DNA of 52,216 nt from Mycobacterium paraense (GTDB lineage: Bacteria; Actinomycetota; Actinomycetes; Mycobacteriales; Mycobacteriaceae). The translations under genes and the position numbers were made by a program. The notes beneath the pieces are model-generated. The model saw nothing but the letters and a program-made list of their open reading frames with translations. It had not been told where the DNA came from and searched no databases. This document shows positions 25,805 to 33,111 of the stretch, in pieces (positions within the stretch are counted from its first letter, which is position 1; each line of letters begins with the position of its first letter). Where the stretch lies: assembly GCF_002101815.1 (NCBI RefSeq), contig NZ_LQPM01000050.1, positions 1-52,216 of the forward strand, written 5' to 3'.

Positions 25805-25855
25805 ACTAGCCTGCACTAGACCTGGCAGTCCCCGTCGTCGGCTGGAGGATGACCG

Positions 25856-26212
25856 ATGCTGATCATTGCGCTGGTACTCGCCCTGATCGGGCTCGTCGCG
25901 TTGGTGTTCGCCGTGGTCACCAGCAACGAGCTGGTCGCGTGGGTGTGCATCGGCGCCAGCGTCATCGGCGTGGTGCTGCTGATCGTCGACGCGCTGCGGG
26001 AACGCCAGCGTCGTGACGCCGTCGGCGAGGTGCACGACGTGGACGAAGCCGGGGACGCCGATGAAGCCCCCGTCGACTACCCCGAAGAGGCCGCCGACGA
26101 GGAAGAGCACCCGGCCGCCGAGGGCGGTGTCGACGAGGCGTCGCAGGGCCTGGAAACCAGCGACGAGTCGGCGGTACCCGCCGAGGGCCGCGGCGAGGAC
26201 CGGGCCACCTAG
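25856..26212 (+). CDS. Small membrane protein with acidic tail (Rv2144c type)
   Basis: This 118-residue protein has two adjacent membrane segments (LIIALVLALIGLVALVFAVV and VCIGASVIGVVLLIVDAL). A cytoplasmic basic patch (RERQRRDAV) and a very acidic C-terminal tail (about 65 residues, rich in Glu, Asp and Ala) follow. ATG 25856 has GGAGG at 25844-25848. The homologue in M. tuberculosis follows wag31 in the same way. No function is established. It is convergent with the phosphoribosyltransferase-like gene, with 4 bases between stops. Confidence 0.85.
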   Translation: MLIIALVLALIGLVALVFAVVTSNELVAWVCIGASVIGVVLLIVDALRERQRRDAVGEVHDVDEAGDADEAPVDYPEEAADEEEHPAAEGGVDEASQGLETSDESAVPAEGRGEDRAT

Positions 26213-26216
26213 CTCG

Positions 26217-26894
26217 TCAGCGGGTCGGCGTATTCAGCAGCTCCCGCACCTCATCGTCACTGACCTGGCGAAAGTCCGCGTACACCTGCCCGACGGCTTC
26301 GAACCCGGGCGGCATAGTCGCGCACACCACGTCGTCCGCTTCCTGCCCGATCTCGCGGCACGTCGACGCGGGTCCCACCGGGACCGCCACGACGATGGAC
26401 TGCGGCCCCGCGGCCCGCAGGGCGCGGACGGCGGCCAGCATGCTCGCGCCGGTGGCGATGCCGTCGTCGACCAGGATCACGACCTTGCCGCGCGGATCGG
26501 CCAGCGGGCGCCCGCCCCGGTAGGCCAGCTCACGGCGGTTGAGTTCGGTTGTCTCGCTGGCGATCACCTCGCGCACCTGGTCGTCGGTGATGTGCAGGTT
26601 GGAGACGACGTTGTCGTTCATCACGACCCCGCCGCCGCTGGCCAGCGCGCCCATCGCCAGCTCCGACCAGCGCGGGACCCCGAGCTTGCGCACCAGGAAC
26701 ACGTCCAGCGGGGCGTGCAGCGCCGCGGCGACTTCCCAGGCCACGGGGACCCCGCCGCGCGCCAGCCCGAAGACCAGCACGTCGTCCCTGTCGCGGTAGG
26801 ACGCCAACTCCTCGGCCAGCACGCGCCCGGCCTCGCGACGGTCGCGGAACGTGCGCGTCGCCGTTCGCCGAAGGAAGCCGCCGGATGGGTTCAT
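26217..26894 (-). CDS. Phosphoribosyltransferase-domain protein (Rv2143 type)
   Basis: This 225-residue protein has a type I phosphoribosyltransferase fold. The PRPP-binding signature is VVILVDDGIATGASMLAAVRALR, with the adjacent Asp pair followed by ATGA. The N-terminal half reads FRDRREAGRVLAEELASYRDRDDVLVFGLARGGVPVAWEVA, typical of the stand-alone ComF-like or erythromycin-esterase-linked PRTase family. Family members are often of unknown substrate. The frame extends upstream, but ATG 26894 (MNPSGGFLRRTATRTFRDR) is the sensible start and has GGAG upstream. It is divergent from the PadR gene and may share its operator. Confidence 0.85.
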   Translation of the reverse strand: MNPSGGFLRRTATRTFRDRREAGRVLAEELASYRDRDDVLVFGLARGGVPVAWEVAAALHAPLDVFLVRKLGVPRWSELAMGALASGGGVVMNDNVVSNLHITDDQVREVIASETTELNRRELAYRGGRPLADPRGKVVILVDDGIATGASMLAAVRALRAAGPQSIVVAVPVGPASTCREIGQEADDVVCATMPPGFEAVGQVYADFRQVSDDEVRELLNTPTR

Positions 26895-26943
26895 CGCTGC
26901 ACTCCAGGCTAGCCCCGCGGCGGGAATCCGCCATCGATTGCCG

Positions 26944-26962
26944 TAGTACGTCGCACGTACTA
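26944..26962. promoter_or_regulatory. PadR operator palindrome overlapping a leaderless promoter
   Basis: TAGTACGTCGCACGTACTA is a perfect inverted repeat, 8-bp arms around CGC. It lies between the divergent PRTase and PadR genes. TAACTT (26961-26966), a TANNNT -10, overlaps its right arm and is followed after 7 bases by the GTG of padR. A bound dimer would block the promoter, so negative autoregulation is the likely logic. PadR as the binder is inferred from position. Confidence 0.7.
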
Positions 26963-26973
26963 ACTTGGGCGGT

Positions 26974-27297
26974 GTGGCGAGGCTGAACGATCCCGGCGTG
27001 CTGATCCTGACCAGCCTGGCCTCCGGGCCCAAGCACGGGTATGCGCTGGCGCGTGACATCGAGGCGTTCTCCGGCGCGGCGCTGGGGCCGGGGACGCTGT
27101 ACGGGGCGATCACCCGCTTGGAGGAGCGCGGCCTCATCGAGCCCTTGCAACAGGACGAGCGGCGCCGGCCGTATCGGTTGACGGCCGCCGGCCGGGCCGA
27201 ACTCGCCACGGCCGTAAGGGAATTGGGCGCGATCGCCGACGAGGGCGCGCGACGGCTGGGCCTTCGGCTGGGGGCGCGGCCGGGCTGGTCGGTATGA
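26974..27297 (+). CDS. PadR-family transcriptional regulator
   Basis: This 107-residue protein is essentially one winged helix-turn-helix domain of the PadR family: DPGVLILTSLASGPKHGYALARDIEAFSG, then LGPGTLYGAITRLEERGLIEPLQQDERRRPYRLTAAGRAEL. The last part is the wing, with the characteristic (R)RPYRLT motif. GTG 26974 sits 7 bases after a TANNNT -10, so the mRNA is probably leaderless. The gene overlaps the next one by 4 bp. The small-ligand-free, short form (s1-type PadR) usually represses an adjacent membrane-protein gene. Confidence 0.9.
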   Translation: MARLNDPGVLILTSLASGPKHGYALARDIEAFSGAALGPGTLYGAITRLEERGLIEPLQQDERRRPYRLTAAGRAELATAVRELGAIADEGARRLGLRLGARPGWSV

Positions 27298-27674
27298 ACG
27301 CCGACGACGCGCGGCGGGCGCTGCGCTGGTATCCGCGGGCCTGGCGTCGCCGCTACGGCGACGAGCTGGCGGCCCTGCTGGAGGACATGTTCGGCGACGG
27401 GCCGCTTTCCCGTCGCTGCCGGATATCGCTTGCCCGGTCGGGCACGATCGAGAGGATCCACGAGATGAGTCGGCGCTTTCGCAAGACGTATACGGGCTAC
27501 AGCGTTGCCTGCGCGGTCGTGTGGGCCGTCATCTTGGCCGCGGCGTCGTCGACGGCCGGCAGCGCCACCCGGCACACGCTGATGCTGGTTTTCGGGGGCT
27601 GGTGGATCGGGTGGCTGTCCGCCACGATCGCCCGGGCCGTCTACCCACCGCCGAAACGGCGGGTCGGGCCCTGA
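27294..27674 (+). CDS. HAAS-like membrane protein paired with PadR
   Basis: This 126-residue protein begins RRALRWYPRAWRRRYGDELAALLEDM, the short signalling-helix motif (WYP...WRxRYGxEL) found in membrane proteins co-encoded with PadR regulators. After a linker come two hydrophobic segments (YSVACAVVWAVILAAASS and TLMLVFGGWWIGWLSATIA) and a basic tail. It overlaps padR by ATGA and is surely co-transcribed. Such pairs resemble PadR/HAAS modules in which the membrane protein senses envelope conditions; that role is inferred. Confidence 0.75.
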   Translation: MNADDARRALRWYPRAWRRRYGDELAALLEDMFGDGPLSRRCRISLARSGTIERIHEMSRRFRKTYTGYSVACAVVWAVILAAASSTAGSATRHTLMLVFGGWWIGWLSATIARAVYPPPKRRVGP

Positions 27675-27686
27675 AAAAGGGCCCGA
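27664..27686 (+). terminator. Hairpin enclosing the stop codon of the PadR-partner gene
   Basis: TCGGGCCC (27664-27671) pairs perfectly with GGGCCCGA (27679-27686). The loop TGAAAAA contains the stop codon TGA. There is no downstream T run, so it is a weak candidate terminator or 3'-end stabiliser. Confidence 0.45.
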
Positions 27687-27694
27687 GAAGAAGT

Positions 27695-27856
27695 CGTGTG
27701 ATCGCGGCTTCGCCGCTCAACACGCTCCATCGGCTCGGAAGTGAATGCGAGCATTCACTTCGTTCGCCTCAGTCGCGTGTGATCGCGGCTTCGCCGCTCA
27801 ACACACTCCGTCGCCTCAGGAATGAATGCGAGCATTCATTCCATTCGGCTCGGTCG
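27695..27856. repeat. Two 81-bp tandem repeats with covarying hairpins
   Basis: Unit 1 (27695-27775) and unit 2 (27776-27856) are about 85% alike. Each has a GCGGC-TTC-GCCGC hairpin and a second perfect hairpin. The latter reads AAGTGAATGC/GCATTCACTT in unit 1 and GGAATGAATGC/GCATTCATTCC in unit 2, with differences that keep the pairing. No protein is encoded. The array abuts the 3' end of tRNA-Leu. Confidence 0.85.
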
Positions 27857-27858
27857 TG

Positions 27859-27944
27859 TGTCCGAGGGGGGACTTGAACCCCCACGCCCATTAGTAGGGC
27901 ACTAGCACCTCAAGCTAGCGCGTCTGCCATTCCGCCACTCGGAC
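27859..27944 (-). tRNA. tRNA-Leu (anticodon GAG)
   Basis: On the minus strand an 86-base class II tRNA is readable. The acceptor arms GTCCGAG and CTCGGAC pair perfectly with discriminator A. The anticodon stem CTAGC/GCTAG encloses the loop TTGAGGT, so the anticodon is GAG, reading CUC and CUU leucine codons. A long variable arm (about TGCCCTACTAATGGGCG) and a T arm GGGGGTTCAAGTCCCCC follow. The 3' CCA is not encoded. Confidence 0.95.
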
Positions 27945-28062
27945 AAGACCCAACCAGAGTTGGCAGCTAAGGCTATCGGATCGCCCCGCGCAGACCCAAC
28001 CCAGCTGGCCGGGCGCTGCGGGCCCAGGCCCGGCGGACGCCGCAGTGGTAGGAAAGGTGGTT

Positions 28063-29415
28063 GTGACCATCGATACTGCGGCCGTCGACCCTGCCGATCC
28101 CCGCGACGATGTGGTCCAGGTGGTCAGCCGGTTGATCCGGTTCGACACCACCAATACCGGCGATCCCGAGACCACCCAGGGCGAGGCGGCGTGCGCGCAG
28201 TGGGTCGCCGAGCAGCTCCAAGAGGTCGGCTACTTGCCGCAGTATGTCGAATCCGGCGCACCGGGTCGCGGCAACGTGATCGCGCGCCTGCGCGGCGCGG
28301 ACAGCTCGCGCGGCGCCCTGCTGATTCACGGGCATCTCGACGTGGTGCCGGCCGAGCCGGCGGATTGGACCGTGCACCCGTTCTCGGGCGCGATCCGGGA
28401 CGGCTACGTGTGGGGGCGCGGCGCGGTCGACATGAAGGACATGGTCGGCATGATGATCGTGGTCGCCCGGCAGCTCAAGCGGGCCGGCATCGTGCCGCCC
28501 CGCGACCTGGTGTTCGCGTTCCTCGCCGACGAGGAGCACGGCGGCCACTACGGGGCGCAGTGGTTGGTCAGCCACCGCCCCGAGCTGTTCACCGGTGTCA
28601 CCGAGGCGATCGGGGAGGTCGGCGGGTTCTCACTGACCGTGCCGCGCCGCGACGGCGGCGAACGCCGGCTGTACCTGATCGAGACGGCCGAAAAGGGGCT
28701 GTCCTGGATGCGGCTGACCGCCCGCGGGACGGCCGGGCACGGCTCGATGGTGCACGACCGCAACGCCGTCACGGCCGTCGCCGAGGCGGTCGCGCGCCTG
28801 GGCCGGCACCAGTTTCCGCTCGTGGTGAGCGACACCGTCGCGCAGTTTCTGGCCGCCGTCAGCGAGGAGACCGGGCTGACGTTCGACCTCGAGTCGGACG
28901 ACCTGGCCGGGACGATCGAGAAGCTCGGCCCGACCGCGCGCATGCTCAAGGCCGTGCTGCACGACACCGCCAACCCGACCATGCTCAAGGCCGGCTACAA
29001 GGCCAACGTCATCCCAGGCTCGGCCGAGGCGGTGGTGGACTGCCGCATCCTGCCGGGCCGCAAGGCCGCGTTCGAGGCCGAGGTCGACGAGCTGATCGGC
29101 CCCGACGTGACCCGGGAATGGATCCGGGACCTCTCCCCGTATGAGACCAGCTTCGACGGCGATCTGGTCGACGCCATGAACGCCGCGGTGTTGGCGCTCG
29201 ACCCGGACGGGCGCACGGTGCCCTACATGATGTCCGGCGGCACCGATGCGAAAGCCTTCGCGCGCTTGGGTATTCGCTGCTTTGGCTTCAGCCCGTTGCG
29301 GTTGCCGCCGGACCTGGATTTCAGCGCGCTGTTCCACGGCGTCGACGAGCGGGTACCCATCGATGCGCTGAGGTTCGGCACCGAGGTGCTGGCGCACTTC
29401 CTGACACACTGCTAG
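28063..29415 (+). CDS. M20-family metallopeptidase/deacylase (Rv2141c type)
   Basis: This 450-residue zinc-dependent amidohydrolase is of the peptidase M20 / DapE-ArgE-carboxypeptidase group. Metal ligands are visible: His91 and the associated Asp93 in LLIHGHLDVVP, bridging Asp123 in GRGAVDMKD, and the catalytic Glu158 with Glu159 in LADEEHGGHYG. TARGTAGHGSMVHDRNAV is the start of the lid (dimerisation) domain. A final His lies in FSALFHGVDERVP. GTG 28063 follows GGAAAGG at 28051-28057. It is often annotated as a DapE-like succinyl-diaminopimelate desuccinylase, but the substrate cannot be assigned from sequence; a general dipeptidase is as likely. Confidence 0.88.
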   Translation: MTIDTAAVDPADPRDDVVQVVSRLIRFDTTNTGDPETTQGEAACAQWVAEQLQEVGYLPQYVESGAPGRGNVIARLRGADSSRGALLIHGHLDVVPAEPADWTVHPFSGAIRDGYVWGRGAVDMKDMVGMMIVVARQLKRAGIVPPRDLVFAFLADEEHGGHYGAQWLVSHRPELFTGVTEAIGEVGGFSLTVPRRDGGERRLYLIETAEKGLSWMRLTARGTAGHGSMVHDRNAVTAVAEAVARLGRHQFPLVVSDTVAQFLAAVSEETGLTFDLESDDLAGTIEKLGPTARMLKAVLHDTANPTMLKAGYKANVIPGSAEAVVDCRILPGRKAAFEAEVDELIGPDVTREWIRDLSPYETSFDGDLVDAMNAAVLALDPDGRTVPYMMSGGTDAKAFARLGIRCFGFSPLRLPPDLDFSALFHGVDERVPIDALRFGTEVLAHFLTHC

Positions 29416-29460
29416 TCGGAAAAAAGATGGCTAAGTGAACACGACACGAGAGGATCGCCC

Positions 29461-29991
29461 ATGAGCCTGCCGACCGACCCGTACGACGCGCTGCCCAAGC
29501 TGCCGCTGTTCAGCCTGAAGTCGAACTCGATCACCAACGGTCAGCCGCTGGCGACCCCGCAGATCAGCGGCATCATGGGCGCCGGGGGAGAGGATGTCAG
29601 CCCGCAGCTGAGCTGGTCCGGATTTCCGGAGGAGACCCGCAGCTTCGCGGTCACCGTCTACGACCCGGACGCCCCGACGCTGTCCGGCTTCTGGCACTGG
29701 GCGGTGGCCAACCTGCCCGCTGACGTCACCGAGCTGCCCGACAACGCCGGTGAGGGCAGCGAGCTGCCGGGCGGCGCGCTGACCCTGGTCAACGACGCCG
29801 GCATGCGACGGTACGTCGGCGCCGCGCCGCCGCCCGGCCACGGCCCGCACCGTTACTACGTCGCCGTGCACGCCGTGGACGTCGACAAACTCGACCTGCC
29901 CGAGGACGCCAGCCCCGCTTTCCTGGGCTTCAACCTGTTCCAGCACGCGATCGCCCGCGCCTACATCTACGGGACGTACGAGCAGACGTAA
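29461..29991 (+). CDS. Phosphatidylethanolamine-binding-protein family (YbhB/RKIP-like, Rv2140c type)
   Basis: This 176-residue PEBP-fold protein has the two family motifs: DVSPQLSWSGFPEETRSFAVTVYDPDAPTLSGFWHWAVANLP, with the ligand-site DPDAP and H residues, and GPHRYYVAVHAVDVDKLDLP. ATG 29461 is a clear start. It has the same length as I recall for Rv2140c, a crystallised RKIP homologue. It binds anionic ligands; its physiological role is unknown. It lies 45 bp after the M20 gene on the same strand and is convergent with the sulfotransferase gene. Confidence 0.93.
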   Translation: MSLPTDPYDALPKLPLFSLKSNSITNGQPLATPQISGIMGAGGEDVSPQLSWSGFPEETRSFAVTVYDPDAPTLSGFWHWAVANLPADVTELPDNAGEGSELPGGALTLVNDAGMRRYVGAAPPPGHGPHRYYVAVHAVDVDKLDLPEDASPAFLGFNLFQHAIARAYIYGTYEQT

Positions 29992-30025
29992 GCGACCTTC
30001 CGCGAGGGTGCCACTACCGACGGGC

Positions 30026-30829
30026 TCACTCGGGAAACGTGTCGGCAGTTGCACTTTCGCGGTGCGCGTGGCCCCGGTCAATCAGTCGCCGCCAGTGTTC
30101 GTTGATGTGGTCGGACTGGCGCTCGAGCGGGGGTTTCGGCACGCGCGCGGCGTGCGCGGGATCGGCGCCGAGGAACCGCAACACCCGAGCGATCTCGCCG
30201 CGGTAGTTCGCGTCGAGATCTTCGTAGCGGATCGTCAGGACCTGGGGGCGGCGAGTGGCGAAGTGATCCATCCAGGCCGCCTGTTCGGCCTCGAGGCTGC
30301 GTTCCATCCTGGCGATCTGCTCGTGTGTCGGCGCGACGGCGGCGAGGTCGACGGCGGCCCGCCCGGGCGTGGGCCGGGCCAGGTAGAGCCCCCACTGCCG
30401 GACCCCCTGCGGCGGGCCGGCCGAGCGAAACCATTCGCCGGTCGCCTCGGCACGAAAAAGCGAGATGGCCTGCGCGCGCCGATCGGCGCGGACGATGTTG
30501 ACGAAAACCGCTGTCGGGAACAGGTTCTCGAGAACCAGCCCCGGATCGTCGCGACAGCCCAGCGCTTCCGCCAGCAAGACGACATCGCGCCAATGAATCT
30601 TGGCGCCCCGAACGCCGTTGTCCGTCGCCGCGTGCGCCATGACCTTGGCCAGATACTCGGGCCACGGGCAGTCCCGCGGTAGCTGCAGATCCTCCGTGTA
30701 CGCGGCCATGTGTTCGGCCGCGAAATACTCTTCGGGCCGTCCGGCAACCCCGGTCGCGACGAGGCCGGCGGCGAGCAACGAACTACCCGAGCGGGGCGTG
30801 GAGGCGATGAGATAGGTCTTGTGTCTCAT
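30026..30829 (-). CDS. Stf0-type sulfotransferase
   Basis: This PAPS-dependent sulfotransferase has 267 residues, resembling the trehalose 2-sulfotransferase Stf0 family. The N-terminal 5'-phosphosulfate loop is YLIASTPRSGSSLLAAGLVATGVAGRPEEYF (residues 6 onward; TPRSGSS at 11-17), where Stf0 has QRSGST followed by TGVAGEPQEFF. RGAKIHW corresponds to the GGKLMW stretch. NIVRADRRAQAISLFRA is the 3'-phosphate-binding motif, and PPLERQSDHINEHW is the family C-terminal signature. The acceptor sugar is not known. It starts 22 bp after the PE gene on the same strand (GAGGGG site) and so is probably in an operon with it. It is absent from this position in M. tuberculosis, as I recall. Confidence 0.88.
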   Translation of the reverse strand: MRHKTYLIASTPRSGSSLLAAGLVATGVAGRPEEYFAAEHMAAYTEDLQLPRDCPWPEYLAKVMAHAATDNGVRGAKIHWRDVVLLAEALGCRDDPGLVLENLFPTAVFVNIVRADRRAQAISLFRAEATGEWFRSAGPPQGVRQWGLYLARPTPGRAAVDLAAVAPTHEQIARMERSLEAEQAAWMDHFATRRPQVLTIRYEDLDANYRGEIARVLRFLGADPAHAARVPKPPLERQSDHINEHWRRLIDRGHAHRESATADTFPE

Positions 30830-30851
30830 GCCCGTTGACCCCTCGCATGCC

Positions 30852-32912
30852 CTAGCCGGTGGGTGTGATCGCCGAGGCTATCGACTCCGCAATGGTGTTG
30901 AACAGCGTCGGGAACAGGCCCCCGAATTCCGTGCCGCCCAGGGTGGCGTTGATGGGAACGGTGATGCCCGCGACGCCGGCGGGGATCGTGACCGTCAGCG
31001 GTTCGGGCGGCGTGAGAAGCCCGTCGAAGGGGACGTGGGCGATGGCCGGCAATGTGAGAGACCCCAGCAGCGGCGTCGACACGGTGATCGGCAGCGGCAG
31101 GTCCACGAGGAGCTGGCCGTTGAGGAAGCCGTTCATCGCGAAGGCGGGCATATCGCCGATCGCGTTGAGCATCCCCAACACGTTGCCGGCCTGCGCGGCG
31201 GCGCCGAAAGCCGTTGCGCCCTGAGCTATTCCGTTGGCCATGGCGAACGGCGGGCCCAGTATCGCGAAGCCCAGCTGCAAGGGCAACCCGAAGACGGCGG
31301 CGCCGGCCAGCGTGGCGGCAGGGAGACTTAGCGCGAAGTTCGCCGTGACATTCGCGTTGACGAGGGTGTCGATCGCGCTTGCGAAGTTGCCCAACATCAT
31401 TCCGGGGATGGAGCCGTGCGGGACCAGGCTGGCCAGGCCCACCGGCTGCTGTCCGAGCGCGGTCAGGATGGGCAGCAACTCGGCGGCCGGGCCCTCCAAC
31501 CCGACGGGTCCGGCGATGGTGACCTGGAAGTTGGGCGGGAGGATGCTGGTGATCTGGCCGCCGATCGCCAAGTGGCTGGTGTCGAATCCCGTGATGAAGA
31601 GATCGATGGGGGCGTGTGCGGCGTCCTGCACCGCGGCGTAGTAGTTGCCCGCCTGTATCGCTTGGCCGGCCATCGCCATGTCGTTGCTGGCGATGGGAAT
31701 CGTCTGCTGGAGATCCGCGCCCATCTTGGTCAGCGACGAGCCGACCGTCCCCCAGAAGCCGGTCGTGCCGTTGACGAAGTCCTGTCCGATGGCGGCCGGG
31801 TTGAAGGTCGCAGCGCCCTGGAGGGTGAGCTGGATGTTCGCCGGCACGTTCGCGGGGAAGCCCTGCAGGTCGGTCAGGACGCCACTGGAGAAGATCTGCG
31901 CGTAGTGATTCTGGTTGGCGACAATCTGATTCAGGATCGGGAAGGGGTGGCTCGCGAATTGCGCGCCCATCAGGTTCAGATTGAACACCGTGGTGTCGCC
32001 GAGGACGGTGTACGGGTTGGGGTACGGCACGGCGCCGGACGGCATCGGCGCGAACAGCCCCGGCAGCAACGAATTCAGCAGCGGTGAAAGCCCCTGCAGC
32101 AGCGGCACGTCCTGGAAGAGCCCGGTCGCGGTGCCGAAAAGGTTGGTCAGCGTTATGCCGTTGACCAGCTCGTTGGACAGGAAGTTGCCCACATCCAGTC
32201 CGACGCCGTTGAGGGTCGGGCCCAGCAGGGCGCCGAGGGGCCCCGAGGTGAGGCTCAGGCCCGGCGTCAGGTTGCCGAGGTTTATCGGCCCGATGAAGTC
32301 GCTCAGGGTCGGGAAGGCGCTGAGGATCGCCGGGTTGAAGAACAGCGAGCCAAGGCTGTTGGCGAACTGGCTCCCGATGCTGTTGAAGGGCCCAAAGAGC
32401 TGGCTCAACCCACCGCTCAACCCACCGAGCAGGCCGCCCCCGCCCGTGCCCAGGCCCAGCAGCCCGTCCAGTCCCCCGAGCAGGCCGCCTCCGCCCGAAC
32501 CGCCGCCCAGCAAGCCGCCGAGCAGGCCGCCGCTGCCGCTCGAGCCGCCCAAGCCGAGCAGCCCGCCGAGCAGCGGTGTGGAGGCGGCCGCGGCGCTCGC
32601 GGTGAAGCCGCCGCTGATGGCCTGCTGGGCATTGGCGATCTCGGTGCTGACGTAGGCAGCCGCCCCCGCGTTCAACACGCGCACGAACTCGTTGTGAAAT
32701 GCCGCCGCCTGAGCGCTCATCGTCTGGAATTGCTGCCCGTAGCTGCCGAACAAGTCGGAGATGGCGAGCGACACATCGTCGGCGGCGGCGGAGGTGATGG
32801 CGGTGGTCTGGCCCGCCGCAGCCGCCGTGGCCTCCCGCAAAGTGGAACCGATGCCGGCCAAATCGCCGGCGACCGCCCCTATCGTCTCCGGAGCAGCAAC
32901 TACAAAGGACAT
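30852..32912 (-). CDS. PE-family protein with Gly-rich linker and long C-terminal domain
   Basis: This 686-residue PE protein starts at ATG 32912 with a GGGGAGA site. Residues 1-95 form a typical PE helical hairpin (MSFVVAAPETIGAVAGDLAGIGS...FHNEFVRVLNAGAAAYVSTEIANAQ). The conserved Pro-Glu is at 9-10, and a YVSTE sequence fits the YxxxD/E type VII secretion signal. A Gly/Leu-rich low-complexity linker (about 110-175, GGLLGGLLGGGSGGGG repeats) leads to a roughly 500-residue domain rich in Leu, Pro, Asn and Phe. No GxSxG hydrolase motif or PGRS repeats are seen. It is probably exported through an ESX system. Its base composition is lower in GC than its neighbours, consistent with acquisition or relaxed selection. 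Confidence 0.88.
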   Translation of the reverse strand: MSFVVAAPETIGAVAGDLAGIGSTLREATAAAAGQTTAITSAAADDVSLAISDLFGSYGQQFQTMSAQAAAFHNEFVRVLNAGAAAYVSTEIANAQQAISGGFTASAAAASTPLLGGLLGLGGSSGSGGLLGGLLGGGSGGGGLLGGLDGLLGLGTGGGGLLGGLSGGLSQLFGPFNSIGSQFANSLGSLFFNPAILSAFPTLSDFIGPINLGNLTPGLSLTSGPLGALLGPTLNGVGLDVGNFLSNELVNGITLTNLFGTATGLFQDVPLLQGLSPLLNSLLPGLFAPMPSGAVPYPNPYTVLGDTTVFNLNLMGAQFASHPFPILNQIVANQNHYAQIFSSGVLTDLQGFPANVPANIQLTLQGAATFNPAAIGQDFVNGTTGFWGTVGSSLTKMGADLQQTIPIASNDMAMAGQAIQAGNYYAAVQDAAHAPIDLFITGFDTSHLAIGGQITSILPPNFQVTIAGPVGLEGPAAELLPILTALGQQPVGLASLVPHGSIPGMMLGNFASAIDTLVNANVTANFALSLPAATLAGAAVFGLPLQLGFAILGPPFAMANGIAQGATAFGAAAQAGNVLGMLNAIGDMPAFAMNGFLNGQLLVDLPLPITVSTPLLGSLTLPAIAHVPFDGLLTPPEPLTVTIPAGVAGITVPINATLGGTEFGGLFPTLFNTIAESIASAITPTG

Positions 32913-33111
32913 CGTGGTCTCCCCTCGAAGACAATCCCCACTAGGCAACTACGTCATACCGGTCACAATGGCGCCCCACTTGTGACGGAGAAAACGGGCG
33001 TTCTCTTTTTCTAACAGGTTGTTCGACAGATGCACAACCGTGGATTAGCAAGGCAAGCAATCGAATTAATCGACATATGCGCAATAAGGCTGCCTAGCCG
33101 CACCCCGCCGG

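Noticed and set aside
27859..27944. Prophage or island attachment site at tRNA-Leu
   Set aside because: No integrase, excisionase or second copy of the tRNA 3' end was seen on either side; the flanking genes are ordinary chromosomal genes.
30852..32912. PE protein as a PE-PPE lipase/hydrolase
   Set aside because: No GxSxG nucleophile motif was visible in the C-terminal domain.
32988..33010. Short hairpin GAGAA/TTCTC followed by five T
   Set aside because: It is oriented for plus-strand transcription, but both flanking genes are on the minus strand, and the stem is only 5 bp.
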